From Spirogloea muscicola (Eukaryota; Streptophyta; Zygnematophyceae; Spirogloeales; Spirogloeaceae): a stretch of 33,880 nt of DNA. Shown piece by piece: positions 9,960 to 18,384 of this stretch. The stretch lies in the NCBI GenBank assembly GCA_009602725.1, contig WELB01000016.1:1197035-1230914 (forward strand). The letters run 5' to 3'. The number at the start of each line of letters is the position of its first letter. The stretch's first letter is position 1. The notes beneath the pieces were generated by a model. The model searched no databases and was not told where the DNA came from. It saw only the letters and a list, made by a program, of their open reading frames with translations. A program made the position numbers and the translations under genes.

Positions 9960-10345
9960 TTTTCTGGGCAGGCTTCTCACAGCCCTCTACTGGGAGCACC
10001 TTTCCTTCTATTTCCGTTGGCCGCATTGATCTGGACCGAAGTTCCCACGAGTCTGGTTTCAGCCACTACTTACAGCCGACTTCAGCCCCTACTTCCCTTC
10101 GAAGGGGTCTCTGGAAGGCTTGCTTCAAGGCCTACGGACCCGTGGTTCCTGAGCGGGTCGACTCGCAATGGGTGATGTACGTCATAATATGCTTTCCTTT
10201 GTACTTGGCCATTTTGGCCTTCGTTTCTTTCAAATACACGAAACATTCTCAGGAGGGCGGGCTCAACGAGGGGGATACTAAGGCGAGGGCAGAATCTTGA
10301 GAATCAAGCCGAGCAGCTGCCCTTCTGGAAGAAAGACTCATCCAG
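9960..10345. repeat. Dispersed repeat R, copy 1
   Basis: Shares an ordered series of blocks with 25900-26140: TGATCNGGACCGAAG, CGAGTCTGNTTTCAGCC, AAGGGGTCTCTNGAAGGCT, TCAAGGCC and GCCGAGCAGCTGCCCTT. Both copies are followed by an inverted type A tail and then a LINE 3' tail and a GCGCGTCAC block, so the unit was probably duplicated as part of a compound repeat. A + frame at 9890-10300 includes a hydrophobic stretch (about residues 95-115) but is not conserved in the second copy. Confidence 0.6.
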
Positions 10346-10371
10346 TAGAGGGGGAGGGCAGTGATTGGCAG

Positions 10372-10505
10372 TGATTGGTAAACCCAGAAACAGGAAATGA
10401 ACAAAGCTCCAAGGGGCCAGAAAGCGCTGAAGCACGCAGCAACTAAAAGTGGTCACCGGGTGGTCACATCCACTGTTGAGCAGCCGCAGGTCAGAAGATC
10501 AGTCT
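10372..10505 (-). repeat. SINE-like type A tail repeat (inverted copy)
   Basis: The reverse complement reads GACCTGCGGCTGCTCAACAG, then TTGCTGCGTGCTTCAGCGCT, TGGCCCCTTGGAGC and TTTGTTCATTTCC. This is the block order of the ~160-base type A unit seen intact near 12600-12763, but without a clear stem-loop. Confidence 0.6.
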
Positions 10506-10744
10506 CCGCATAGTGGGTCCACTGCCTATAGCCAGAGGTTGCAGCCAAAGGGCGACCAGCACGCACGCAAATGCAGAGCATGCGCCATTGACCAATGCAC
10601 GACACCGACACAGGCATATGCGATACACCTGAGCGATCGAGCCCAGCGCGCTTAGAGTTAGCCTGCTCTCCTTGGCACAGCAGCTTTTACAGCCGTTCTT
10701 TGATATTAGCAGTTGCACTCCCTTAGAGACGTCGGATACCGCGC

Positions 10745-10870
10745 TGCCCGCTAGCCGGTGCAGGTGCTCGAGCCACCGAGCGCCGAACGCCCCGTGGCAA
10801 GGGGGAATGCATTCGTCCTCCCGCGAGTGGACGACTTCTTCAGCATGCCTTGCCTGAAAGCGGCGTTTCC
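10745..10870 (-). pseudogene. LINE RLE-domain fragment
   Basis: The minus strand encodes HGAFGARWLEHLHRLA, matching the conserved IDVHGAYGSGWLDLLQRLA segment of the LINE endonuclease C-terminal region, preceded by a decayed DEC-IPP stretch. It is a relic of an opposite-strand LINE. Confidence 0.6.
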
Positions 10871-10894
10871 TGACTGCCCGAGCAGCTCCACTTC

Positions 10895-11095
10895 TTGCTC
10901 TCGCTCTGGCTCTCGCAGCAAGGGTCGCTCCTCCTCCGCTCAGCTCAACTAATATCCTATTAAATGACAGGGGGGTACAAGGAGCGCCTTGTCTGCTTAG
11001 CATGTGGCTTCGCTGTTGTACTCACGGACACCCTCTGCAGCACCTGACTGGCTTTTACAGCCGCTCGTCTAATAGCAGCAGCCGCCGCATTCGTC
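10895..11095 (+). mobile_element. 5'-truncated LINE 3' end (tail type B)
   Basis: CTCGCAGCAAGGGTCGCTCC..CTCCGCTCAGCTCAACTAAT matches the end of the LINE ORF. It is followed by GAGCGCCTTGTCTGCTTAGC, TGTGGCTTCGCTG and the tail CTGGCTTTTACAGCCGCTC..AATAGCAGCAGCCGC. The coding remnant is frameshifted. Confidence 0.7.
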
Positions 11096-11099
11096 TTTA

Positions 11100-11562
11100 G
11101 GAAGCAGCGTGCCTTCGCGTCACATCGCCCGGCAGGCGCGTCACGCCGCGCGTCACACTGCGCGTCACCAGAGCGTCACCCACGCGTCACGCTGCGCGTC
11201 ACTGGGGCGCTGGAGGACGCCGATACTGCGCCGCGCCACCGATATTCCCTGTTAGCGTTAAGTCGAGCTGGAATGCCCTTAACGGTGGGAATGTCACAGT
11301 TACGCACAACGCAAGGCACATCTAGGCTAGCCACCTCCCTCACCGCCGACCTTCTAAGTCTTGCGCGGGAAGCTTTTCTGGCCAGCGGGCTACGTTTTGT
11401 TCGTCTTGTTGCGCCGCCCTTGTCCCCTACGGCGGGCACTAATCCGGAGGCGCAGCGTGGCGTGCACGCACAACGGGCCCCGCTGTTATGCCGCCGCGGG
11501 CCCACTTGCAGGTGGGCGACCCAGAGTCGGAGAAGCTGCTCCTCTAGAAAGAAGGTGCTCGC
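11100..11562. repeat. Compound repeat with GCGCGTCAC minisatellite, copy 1
   Basis: Starts with seven GCGTCAC motifs at roughly 10-18-base spacing (11115-11205). It continues through ACTGGGGCGC, a CTTAACGGTGGGAA block, CGCAGCGTGGCGTGCACGCA and CCACTTGCAGGTGGGCG. The same order occurs at 26570-27100. In LINE copy 1 the GCGCGTCAC block lies 5' of the ORF, so this may be the 5' part of a related element or a non-autonomous derivative. Confidence 0.65.
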
Positions 11563-11565
11563 CCA

Positions 11566-11798
11566 TTGAGAAGAGGGGCTGGCAAAGCCAACCCAAAAAG
11601 AATGGACAATGTTCAAAGCCAAAGAAAGAGGTGCTGAAAAAGGACTACACTACAAAGTGCAAGATGGTGCAGAGGGAGATGCAGATGGCTGCTCAGAATC
11701 CACGTGTGAGCAACAGCAGATCAGAGTAACTCGGAGCAGGAGAAGCGGCACTTTGCCGAGACCCGGAAGCAGCAGCCATAGCACGGCCAGCCCGCGCG
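11566..11798 (-). mobile_element. LINE subfamily 2, 3' end, cut by the assembly gap
   Basis: On the minus strand the C-terminal codons read MAAASGSRQ..SYSDLLLLTRGF, then stop. The 3' UTR follows, with TTTGTAGTGTAGTCC, CTTTGGCTTTGAACATTGTC and the stem-loop GGGTTGGCTTTGCCAGCCCC at 11570-11600. The same UTR is found at 13950-14100 (-) and 27830-27995 (+), defining a second LINE subfamily. The coding part runs into the N gap at 11799. Confidence 0.75.
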
Positions 11799-12006
11799 NN
11801 NNNNNNNNNNNNNNNNNNNNNNNNNNNNNNNNNNNNNNNNNNNNNNNNNNNNNNNNNNNNNNNNNNNNNNNNNNNNNNNNNNNNNNNNNNNNNNNNNNNN
11901 NNNNNNNNNNNNNNNNNNNNNNNNNNNNNNNNNNNNNNNNNNNNNNNNNNNNNNNNNNNNNNNNNNNNNNNNNNNNNNNNNNNNNNNNNNNNNNNNNNNN
12001 NNNNNN
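11799..12006. other. Assembly gap (208 N)
   Basis: A run of 208 undetermined bases. A minus-strand LINE lies on its left and a tandem array of stem-loop repeats on its right, so it is probably a collapsed or unspanned repeat. Confidence 1.
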
Positions 12007-12770
12007 CTGCGGCTGCTTAGCAGGGGTTACTGAGTGTCTCGTAGCAGCTTTGTTTCTGTTACTTAGCGCTTCCCCTGGCCCCCTTCTCGTACTCTGTTCA
12101 TTCTTTTTCGGGCTGGTTGTTCCAGCCCCTATTCTCAATGGGCGAGCACTTTCCTCTAAGTGAGCCTTTGTGTCGGCAGAGCCCTCGCATCTCCGACCTG
12201 CGGCTGCTTAGCAGAGGTTACTGAGTGATTCGAAGCTGCTTTGTTTCGTAGCAGCTTTGTTTCTGTTACTTAGCGCTTCCCCTGGCCCCCTTCTCGTACT
12301 CTGTTCATTCTTTTTCGGGCTGGTTGTTCCAGCCCCTATTCTCAATGGGCGAGCACTTTCTTCTTTTCTGTTTCTTAGCGCTTCCCCTGGCCCCCTTCTC
12401 GTACTCTGTTCATTCTTTTTCGGGCTGGTTTTTCCAGCCCCTATTCTCAATGGGCGAGCGCGCTTCCCCTGGCCCCCTTCTCGTACTCTGTTCATTCTTT
12501 TTCGGGCTGGTTTTTCCAGCCCCTATTCTCAATGGGCGAGCACTTCATCGCTGCTGCCTCTGGCTCTGGCCAGGGGACCCACTTCCACGAGCCTAGCATC
12601 TTCGACCTGCGGCTGCTTAGCAGAGGTTACTGAGTGATTCGTAGCTGCTTTGTTTCTCTGTGTGCTTGTTTTTCTTAGCGCTTCCCCTGGCCCCTTTCTC
12701 GTACTCTGTTTATTCTTTTTTGGGCTGGCTTTTCCAGCCCCTATTCTCAATGGGCGAGCACCTCCCCCTG
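12007..12770 (+). repeat. Array of SINE-like type A units with stem-loop tails
   Basis: Five copies of a module reading TTAGCGCTTCCCCTGGCCCC, TTCTCGTACTCTGTTCATTC, then GGGCTGG-loop-CCAGCCCCTATTCTCAATGGGCGAGCAC, ending near 12152, 12353, 12455, 12541 and 12760. Three copies carry the longer 5' part CTGCGGCTGCTTAGCAGNGG..TTACTGAGTG..TAGCTGCTTTGTTTC. The longest unit is ~160 bases. The copies are very similar, suggesting recent local amplification. The strong G/C stem could form in RNA or DNA. Confidence 0.85.
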
Positions 12771-12904
12771 CTCGCGTGTGGGTAAGTGAGCAGCGCTAAG
12801 GTCAGGGCGATGGTTGTGCAAGAGATGTAACTCCATGTCGTGCTATATCCTGTCGACTGCCTATTTGTGTCGATCTGACTAGGACAGCTGACTGGGCTTC
12901 ACAC

Positions 12905-13040
12905 GTGGCCTCCTAGGCTAACTCATCCACTTTTGTGTGTGATTCACGCTAAGGATGGAGGACCACTTTTCTCCCTATGTGGCTCCTAGGCTGGTTCATA
13001 CACTTATGTGTGTGATTTACGCTAACAATGGAGGACCACC
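12905..13040. repeat. 74-base tandem duplication
   Basis: GTGGCCTCCTAGGCTAACTC..CATCCACTTTTGTGTGTGATTC..GATGGAGGACCAC at 12905-12967 recurs with about ten differences at 12979-13038. A short CTCT microsatellite follows. Confidence 0.8.
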
Positions 13041-13336
13041 CATCTCTGTCTCTCTCTTCCTTCCTCTCTCTCTCTCTCGGCGACAACAATGACCTCAACC
13101 GCTCATCAAATGCGGACAACAACAACGACGGCGACCGCTCGTCAAATGCGCACTACAACCACGGAGCGACTACAAGGATGAAAGCCCACGCGCGACGCCG
13201 ACCGTTAGAAGACCGTTCAAAGCGCAACGAGGGAAGCCCATCTAGAGGTACCTCAACCATCCACAAGACCGTGAACGTGGACGCAGTTGAAGCGGTGGCG
13301 GGGGGAATGTGGAACGGACGGCTGACGATGCCCATC
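13041..13336 (+). other. Low-complexity stretch, no recognised gene
   Basis: A 107-codon + frame starts ATG at 13028 inside the 74-base repeat. It runs through a Ser/Leu CT repeat and an Asn/Asp stretch made of two imperfect copies of CCGCTCRTCAAATGCG. No domain is recognised and the start lies in repeat DNA, so I do not call a gene. Confidence 0.4.
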
Positions 13337-13708
13337 TTACGGTGGAGTTGACCCCTGCGACAGGTGACGGCTAAAATGGGGTTGAGCGGTAATGGACGTT
13401 ACTGGCAAGCTGCGTGCATGTGAGACTGGTTGTAGGTTTTGCATTGTCTGCCAGAATGTCTGATACAAGAGCAGGAGCCCTCTATATAGAGGAGGGGCTG
13501 GCAAAGCCTGAAAATTTTCCTGGGCTGCGTGCTCTTGTACCTGCTCCTGTACCTGTCCCTGTGTGTTGTACACAGCGTTTTCAGAGTCTGCATTCCTCCA
13601 GTCCTGCTCCTCCATTGGACGTCCTCCAGGTCCAGCAGATCGCCCTCGTTGAGGCGGCGGCCCAGCAGAGCGACCTCGTCGCAGTGGCTCAGATGCAGAT
13701 GTGCTCAT
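13337..13708 (-). CDS. Unrecognised open frame, possibly the start of a retroelement gag
   Basis: A 123-codon minus frame begins ATG at 13706-13708. The N-terminal third is rich in Arg, Gly, Pro and Ser with a repeated RGRSAGP motif; a Gln/Glu-rich segment follows. Near residue 67 the frame enters sequence resembling the type A stem-loop (GCTTTGCCAGCCCC), so the C-terminal part is probably repeat DNA. A CCTCTATATAGAGG palindrome sits at the same place. Basic RGR-rich starts occur in retroelement gag proteins, but this is weak evidence and the frame may be chance. Confidence 0.25.
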   Translation of the reverse strand: MSTSASEPLRRGRSAGPPPQRGRSAGPGGRPMEEQDWRNADSENAVYNTQGQVQEQVQEHAAQENFQALPAPPLYRGLLLLYQTFWQTMQNLQPVSHARSLPVTSITAQPHFSRHLSQGSTPP

Positions 13709-13949
13709 GACGGCAAATAGATTTAGATCTCAGACAGACAGTCAGACAGCACGGGCTCCGCCCTCACCCAAGGTGGGTGGCAGCCATGGCTAGGGCGCAC
13801 GGGCGCGTGGCCGCGTGGCTTCAGATGTAGAGTGTATTGACCGGTGCCCGAGGCCTCCTTATCCAGGGGAGACTTTAAGGGCCCAATGAGACGGGCGGGA
13901 TGTCACCCACCCCGACCCGCCGATTCAACATATTACAATATTCAACAAA

Positions 13950-14523
13950 GCCAACCCAAAAAGAATGGACAATGTTCAAAGCCAAAGAAAGAAGTGCCGA
14001 AAAAGGACTACACTACAAAATGCAAGACGGTGCAGAGGGAGATGCAGATGGATGCTCAGTATCCACGTGTGAGCAACAGCAGATCAAAGTAACTCGGAGC
14101 AGGAAAAGCGGCCTTCTGCCGAGACCCGGAAGCAGCCGCCATAGCACGGCCAGCGCGCGCGTGGACCGCATGAGCCAAAGAGCGCTGTAGCGAGACCGCC
14201 AGCCTCATCCGAAAGACCTGCGCGAGGGAGCCGGCAGCATCGAAGCCTGGCGAACCCTGCCGCCGCTCGATGGCCTCCCGGGCAAGCCGCTGGAGGAGAT
14301 CTGTATACGAGGGTCTCCGACGCGGTGCCGCCGACAGGGCCAGGTGCCCTGTACCTTCGCCTGGCGGTTGCTGTGGTGGTGCCACCGCCAGGGCAGGTGC
14401 CTGCAACCTCTGCCAGGTGGTGGCAGTGGTGCCCAGATAGTAACACGTGCCTGCTAGAAGTGTCGGCCAAGCCCAAGCATCGTCTCTACAATTAGATATG
14501 ATTAGGCTAAGATACGTCTGCAT
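13950..14523 (-). pseudogene. LINE subfamily 2, C-terminal coding fragment and 3' UTR
   Basis: A minus-strand frame (stop near 14056) ends with a LINE C-terminus: DLLQRLARE, AGSLAQVFRMRLAVSLQRSL, RAGRAMAAASGSR and LLLLTRGY. Only about the last 80 residues, roughly 14056-14330, match. Upstream codons are unrelated, so the copy is 5'-truncated within the region after the RLE domain. The 3' UTR (13950-14055) carries TTTGTAGTGTAGTCC and CTTTGGCTTTGAACATTGTC as at 11566-11798, ending in a decayed stem-loop. Confidence 0.75.
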
Positions 14524-14534
14524 AACTCCACTAA

Positions 14535-15329
14535 TGTGACGTGTCCGTCACACGGCCACAACAATCGGCCATCCAGCTAACTAAGCAGCGTAGCCAACGG
14601 CCAAACCGGGCCTATCAGGCAGCGCTAATATCTTCGCCAAGTCGGGGGCGAGCGGCCCTTGCAAAGCGGACTTGCAAGGTTTACCCTCTTGTCGCGAGCC
14701 ACGCCTGCGCCAACGCCGCGCCATAGAAGCGTAGAGCCTAGGGAAGGAGCCGTAGCAGCTAGTAAATCTTCGCACGGACCCGCTACCCGACTGCAAGAAG
14801 TCGTGGTGATTCTGTGGTGAGCAGCCTTGTGTGTTGTGCTGCGTATCACAAGCTTTACACTAGTTTGAGCACTACTTCTCAGATTGCATTAGTTAAGGCT
14901 GTGCATTGGCATCATCATCGATTGGTATTCACTGACCTTGCACAAGACTTCATCTTGTAAACAAGGGACTGCACATTTGCTTGTGTATGTTCTTTTATAT
15001 TGCTCGCATTTCAAGATACACTCGTATGCTCGCATCGCACCATCGGACCGGTAAACAGTGGCCACGAGTCACCTAGTTCTGGATACTCAATACAACCACT
15101 CAGTAGACAGTCCATCACTCTTATACTTGCAAAGCGGAATTATGTCTTAGTGTGGACTCGTGTCTTAGTGCTGGACTCGTGTCTAAGTGCTGGACTCCTG
15201 TCTTAGCGCTGGACTCTCTAGCACGGCTCTTGAGCTTGACTTCTATTGTATTGGACTGTTTTCATACCATTGCTTAGGACTTTGCTCAAGACTGCTAGTG
15301 TGACTGTTCCTTCTGAGTTTGATCGATTC
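14535..15329 (+). mobile_element. Candidate 5' LTR of an LTR retrotransposon
   Basis: Begins TGTGACGTGTCCGTCACAC, with the TG start and short internal inverted repeat seen in many LTRs, and ends just before a primer-site-like sequence at 15330. It includes four 19-base tandem repeats (15144-15218). A gag-like frame starts 56 bases after the candidate primer site. No second copy of this LTR is in the window and the 3' end lacks an obvious CA, so the boundaries are inferred. Confidence 0.45.
15144..15218. repeat. Four tandem 19-base repeats
   Basis: GTCTTAGTGCTGGACTCGT repeated four times with 1-3 changes each; the first unit lacks one base. Short repeats like these in a U3 region often bind transcription factors, but the role here is unknown. 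Confidence 0.85.
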
Positions 15330-15341
15330 TGGTATGAGAGA
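15330..15341 (+). promoter_or_regulatory. Candidate primer-binding site (initiator tRNA-Met)
   Basis: TGGTATGAGAGA differs at one of the first eleven bases from TGGTATCAGAG, the usual plant LTR-retrotransposon primer site complementary to the 3' end of initiator tRNA-Met. It sits directly between the candidate LTR and a gag-like frame, where such a site belongs. Confidence 0.5.
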
Positions 15342-15385
15342 GAAACTGTTGTTGAATATCCGACCTACCTCTCACTAGCTATTGC

Positions 15386-16387
15386 ATGAACTTGAGGTTA
15401 GTTAAGCAAGTCGTCAATCTGGACGAGATAAGTAGCACAGATCAGGTTGACACTGACCAATCTACGCCTGTGGTATCTGGGGCCTTGGTTGAGGCAGGTC
15501 CTGTCTTGACACTTCCTCATGTTCAGAGGAGGATCAGTATGGCGTCAGGAAACTTGCCAAATTTCCAAGGTACAAAAGGTAATACTTCTCTAGTTGAAGT
15601 TGAAACTCATTTCCTTGCAGACCTATGCCAACTGGACCTAAAGGGGTATCAGGTGAGCAGAGAGGCAAAGATCACTCTCTTAGCAAACTATTTCACTGGT
15701 CATGCGGGACACATGTATCGCAAGATCAGGCATGAGGTTCTGACCATACGAATACCAGTCGCAGAGATCGCAACTGACATAGAAAAGCTGGCAGGTCCTC
15801 AACTTCTTGAGGATCCTGTGGTAGAAATATTCAAACAGTTTGCTAAGCAGTTCCATGAGAATTCAATAAGTTATAGACAGGAACTCTTGAGGGAAAAAAA
15901 AAAAAGCCGTGAAGCTGAACAATTGATAACAGCCTGTTATTGCCGTTATGTTAGGTTGATAGAGCAGTTGGGAAATACCATCAGCCAACAGGATTTAGCA
16001 GCACAATTCTTACTTGTGGTAGCTGGTGAAGCTCTGGGGCGTGTAAAGAATCTCCTGATGATGCACAGTGTCGTGCCTGCCCGTATAGCGCTCACAATAC
16101 GTCGAAGTGCCACACCTGAAGCCCCGCCTACAGGCCAGACTCTGCTAGGCAGCAGCAGCCTGCCCTGCATGGCCTCACTACCAGATGAGCAGACCTGCAA
16201 AGAATGTGGCAGAAGAGTCACCACACCAACGCAGTACTCGCACCTCGCCTCTCTCTCTCGCTTGCGTCGTCACCCCCGCCGGGGGATCTCTCGCCGCTTC
16301 GGCCCCCTGACAAACCTGGCTCGGAGCTTCAACCTGTGCTGCGCCAAACCCTGCCAACCCTTGCCGGCGGCTGCGGCGGCGCGCTAG
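15386..16387 (+). pseudogene. LTR-retrotransposon gag-like ORF, truncated and fused to repeat DNA
   Basis: The 333-codon frame starts ATG at 15386, 45 bases after the candidate primer site. Residues ~50-225 (to 16068) look like a capsid-type gag: mostly helical and charged, with KITLLANYFTGHAGHMYRKI, a spacing typical of retrotransposon gag proteins that build the particle around element RNA. A run of 12 A at 15894-15905 encodes EKKKS. From 16069 the frame enters a 157-base terminal-repeat-like sequence and then unrelated GC-rich DNA, so the C-terminus is not native. The expected zinc knuckle, protease and RT are absent downstream on this strand. The element is therefore truncated. The Ty1- versus Ty3-type assignment is not resolved. 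Confidence 0.55.
16069..16225 (-). repeat. 157-base LTR-like direct repeat, copy 1
   Basis: Matches 16683-16839 with one difference (CTAGG versus CTTGG near 16148). The ends are TGT..ACA, the usual inverted termini of LTRs. No target-site duplication is seen around the pair. Copy 1 interrupts the gag-like frame. Confidence 0.8.
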
Positions 16388-16682
16388 GTTCTTTCTCCAC
16401 GGAGGGACTTGCGGAGAGATGCCCTCTCTCGATCTCTTAAGAGCCCACCCCGCGAGGGGGGGTCAAGGCAGTAGGTACAGGGACACGCGGCGCCCCGGGG
16501 CTCTCCAGCCCGCCCATACAGGTTGCGCCCTAATCAGCGAGTCACCCCATGGGTTACCCCCGCTGAGGTTCCCTATACCACCTTCCTACCTGAGATATCT
16601 AACCAGGGTTAGCCCTGGTCGGTTCCGCCTAACCACCCTCTAGCCGACGCTACAACGACGCTCTGCGCCCGGGCATGACAGC
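16226..16682. other. 457-base spacer between LTR-like repeats
   Basis: GC-rich and without a recognised gene. It includes AGCCCACCCCGCGAGGGGGG and the self-complementary CTAACCAGGGTTAGCCCTGG near 16599. It may be the remainder of a 614-base LTR or the internal part of a small TRIM-like element. Confidence 0.5.
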
Positions 16683-16839
16683 TGTCGTGCCTGCCCGTAT
16701 AGCGCTCACAATACGTCGAAGTGCCACACCTGAAGCCCCGCCTACAGGCCAGACTCTGCTTGGCAGCAGCAGCCTGCCCTGCATGGCCTCACTACCAGAT
16801 GAGCAGACCTGCAAAGAATGTGGCAGAAGAGTCACCACA
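16683..16839 (-). repeat. 157-base LTR-like direct repeat, copy 2
   Basis: Partner of 16069-16225, exactly 614 bases away. On the minus strand it begins TGTGGTGACTC immediately after a run of nine G and ~60 bases past the end of the PHD-integrase pseudogene, the position expected of a 3' LTR. Confidence 0.8.
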
Positions 16840-16848
16840 CCCCCCCCC
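16840..16848 (-). other. Candidate polypurine tract (G9 on minus strand)
   Basis: Nine C on + (nine G on -) abut the TGT start of the LTR-like repeat. In LTR elements a purine tract adjoining the 3' LTR primes plus-strand DNA synthesis; the position fits the integrase fragment on the same strand. Confidence 0.5.
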
Positions 16849-16909
16849 AGCTGCCTGGATCCGAGGCAGCTGCATCCTCTGAGGGTTAAGCATCCTAACT
16901 ATGACAGCG

Positions 16910-18382
16910 CTATGCGCAGCGCGGACAGAACCACTGCCCGGCCGGCACCTCAGCAAGAGGTGGCTGCAAGCAGCCAGTGTGCCACCCTTCGTTGCAGCGG
17001 TTGCATAGCAGCATGGGCGGCTCAGTGTTCAAGCCGCCACACACTTGACACCTCATTCCCTCCGTCGTCCACGCCAAGGTGTAGTCGATAGTGCAGTCCA
17101 GGTCGGGAAGATGGCACGGCGCACAGTTGCGCTGGTGCTCTGCGACAGTGGATCCACACCGGCCCTGCAGCAGCAGCACGCCGCTGGGCCTCACCTCCTT
17201 CACTTGCAGGACGACCCGCCGGACACCCGCGTCCAAGGTGCTGCGCTGCCGGCGCTGCACATACACGTAGTCGCCCCTCTCAAACTTCATCACCCGTGGC
17301 TGGTACTTGCCCGACCGCACCTGCGCGTAGCGCAGCTTGTCGCAATGCTGCGCCATTGCCAAGTTGTCTATCGCCAACCCCTGCGGAAGAGCCTCCCGCG
17401 CTCCTCGCAGATCGCCACCCAGCGCCCTGGGCTGTTCATGTCCACCACTGGCTCCACCCGCGGTCGGATGGCAGCTGGCAGCAGAAGATGCCTGCCAAAG
17501 AGCAAGAAGTACGGCGAGTAGCTCGCCAACGCCGCCTGCTTACTCATTCGGTACCCCATCAGCAACCAGGGGAGGAAACAACCCCAATCCCTGGTGTCCC
17601 TCTCCAGGCAGAACTTTCGCAGTCCCCTCTTCACTGTCTGAACCATCCGCTCCGCCAGCCCGTCTGCCTGCGGGTTGTTGCGCGAGGTCGTCCTGTGGTC
17701 GATCAAGGCCTCCTCCAACAGCTCGTCGAATGCGCCGCGGAACTCGGTACCGCCATCAGTGAGCACCTCAGCGCAGGCCCCAAAGGGGCACAACACCCGA
17801 TCCAGGAATCAAGCTGCGATCAGCGAGCTGGACTTGTCCGGGATGGCAACCACTTCTACCCACTTGCTTGCATGCTCCACCATGATCAAGATGTAGCGCA
17901 GCCCACGCTTTGCAAGTGGCAGCTCGCCTGCAAGATCAAGACTCCACCTGTAGAAGAGTCCGTTGATGGGGAGTGGATGCAGCTGCACGCTGCGCACTGT
18001 GAGGTTGGCTCGGACGCGGTCGCAGGCCTGGCACCGCGCCACCACCGCAGCCACATCCCTGGCCATCCCCTTCCACCAGTGACCACACGCCACCAGGCTG
18101 TCGTCCTCTTCACCCCAAGTGCCCAAGCAGCTCGTGCTGCTGCAGCACCAACGGCGTCCGCTCCGCTGGCCTGGGCACCACTCTCTCCCCACCATCCTTC
18201 TTCAACCGCAGCAGGTGGCCCTCGCGCCACCGGTACCGTTGCGCCCGCTGCTGCACCCGGTCTTTGCTCGCCTTGCTCCTCCCCAACGGATGTTCAGGCC
18301 GTTGGAGGTACTCCAGCACCTCCAGGTCGCTCCACACGTCCGGATCACCCCCAGCCGGCGATGGCTGTGAATTGCCAGCCAA
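16910..18382 (-). pseudogene. Retrotransposon integrase with C-terminal PHD finger (decayed)
   Basis: Reading leftward on the minus strand: an HHCC zinc-binding region (HELLGH near 18120, then CQACDRVRA near 18015); the integrase core with the first catalytic Asp in WSLDLAGE (~17935), the second in LTDGGTEF (~17760) and Glu in GLAERMVQTV (~17650); an SH3-like C-terminal region (RGDYVYVQRR near 17275); and a canonical C4HC3 PHD finger at 16913-17056 (CQVC, CNRC, GWHTGC, WFCPRC) ending at TAG 16910. The gene is broken: a frameshift near 18110, an in-frame TGA at 17809-17811 and a frameshift near 17380. Its upstream part (RNase H, RT, protease) is missing, cut near 18385 by an inverted repeat. 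The family is Ty3/gypsy-like judging by integrase layout. A PHD finger in place of the usual chromodomain could guide insertion by reading histone tails (inference). Confidence 0.85.
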
Positions 18383-18384
18383 AA

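Noticed and set aside
9890-10300. 136-codon + frame with a hydrophobic segment
   Set aside because: Lies across repeat R; the second copy at 25900-26140 does not keep the frame or the hydrophobic stretch.
11609-12163. 184-codon frame spanning the N gap
   Set aside because: Most of the frame is undetermined bases; both sides are repeat DNA.
12007-12770. CRISPR-like array
   Set aside because: Units are contiguous long repeats with stem-loop tails, not short repeats with unique spacers, and the DNA is eukaryotic.
16228-16683. Possible rRNA or structured RNA in the GC-rich spacer
   Set aside because: I could not match it to conserved rRNA, tRNA or spliceosomal RNA segments; its position between LTR-like repeats explains it better.
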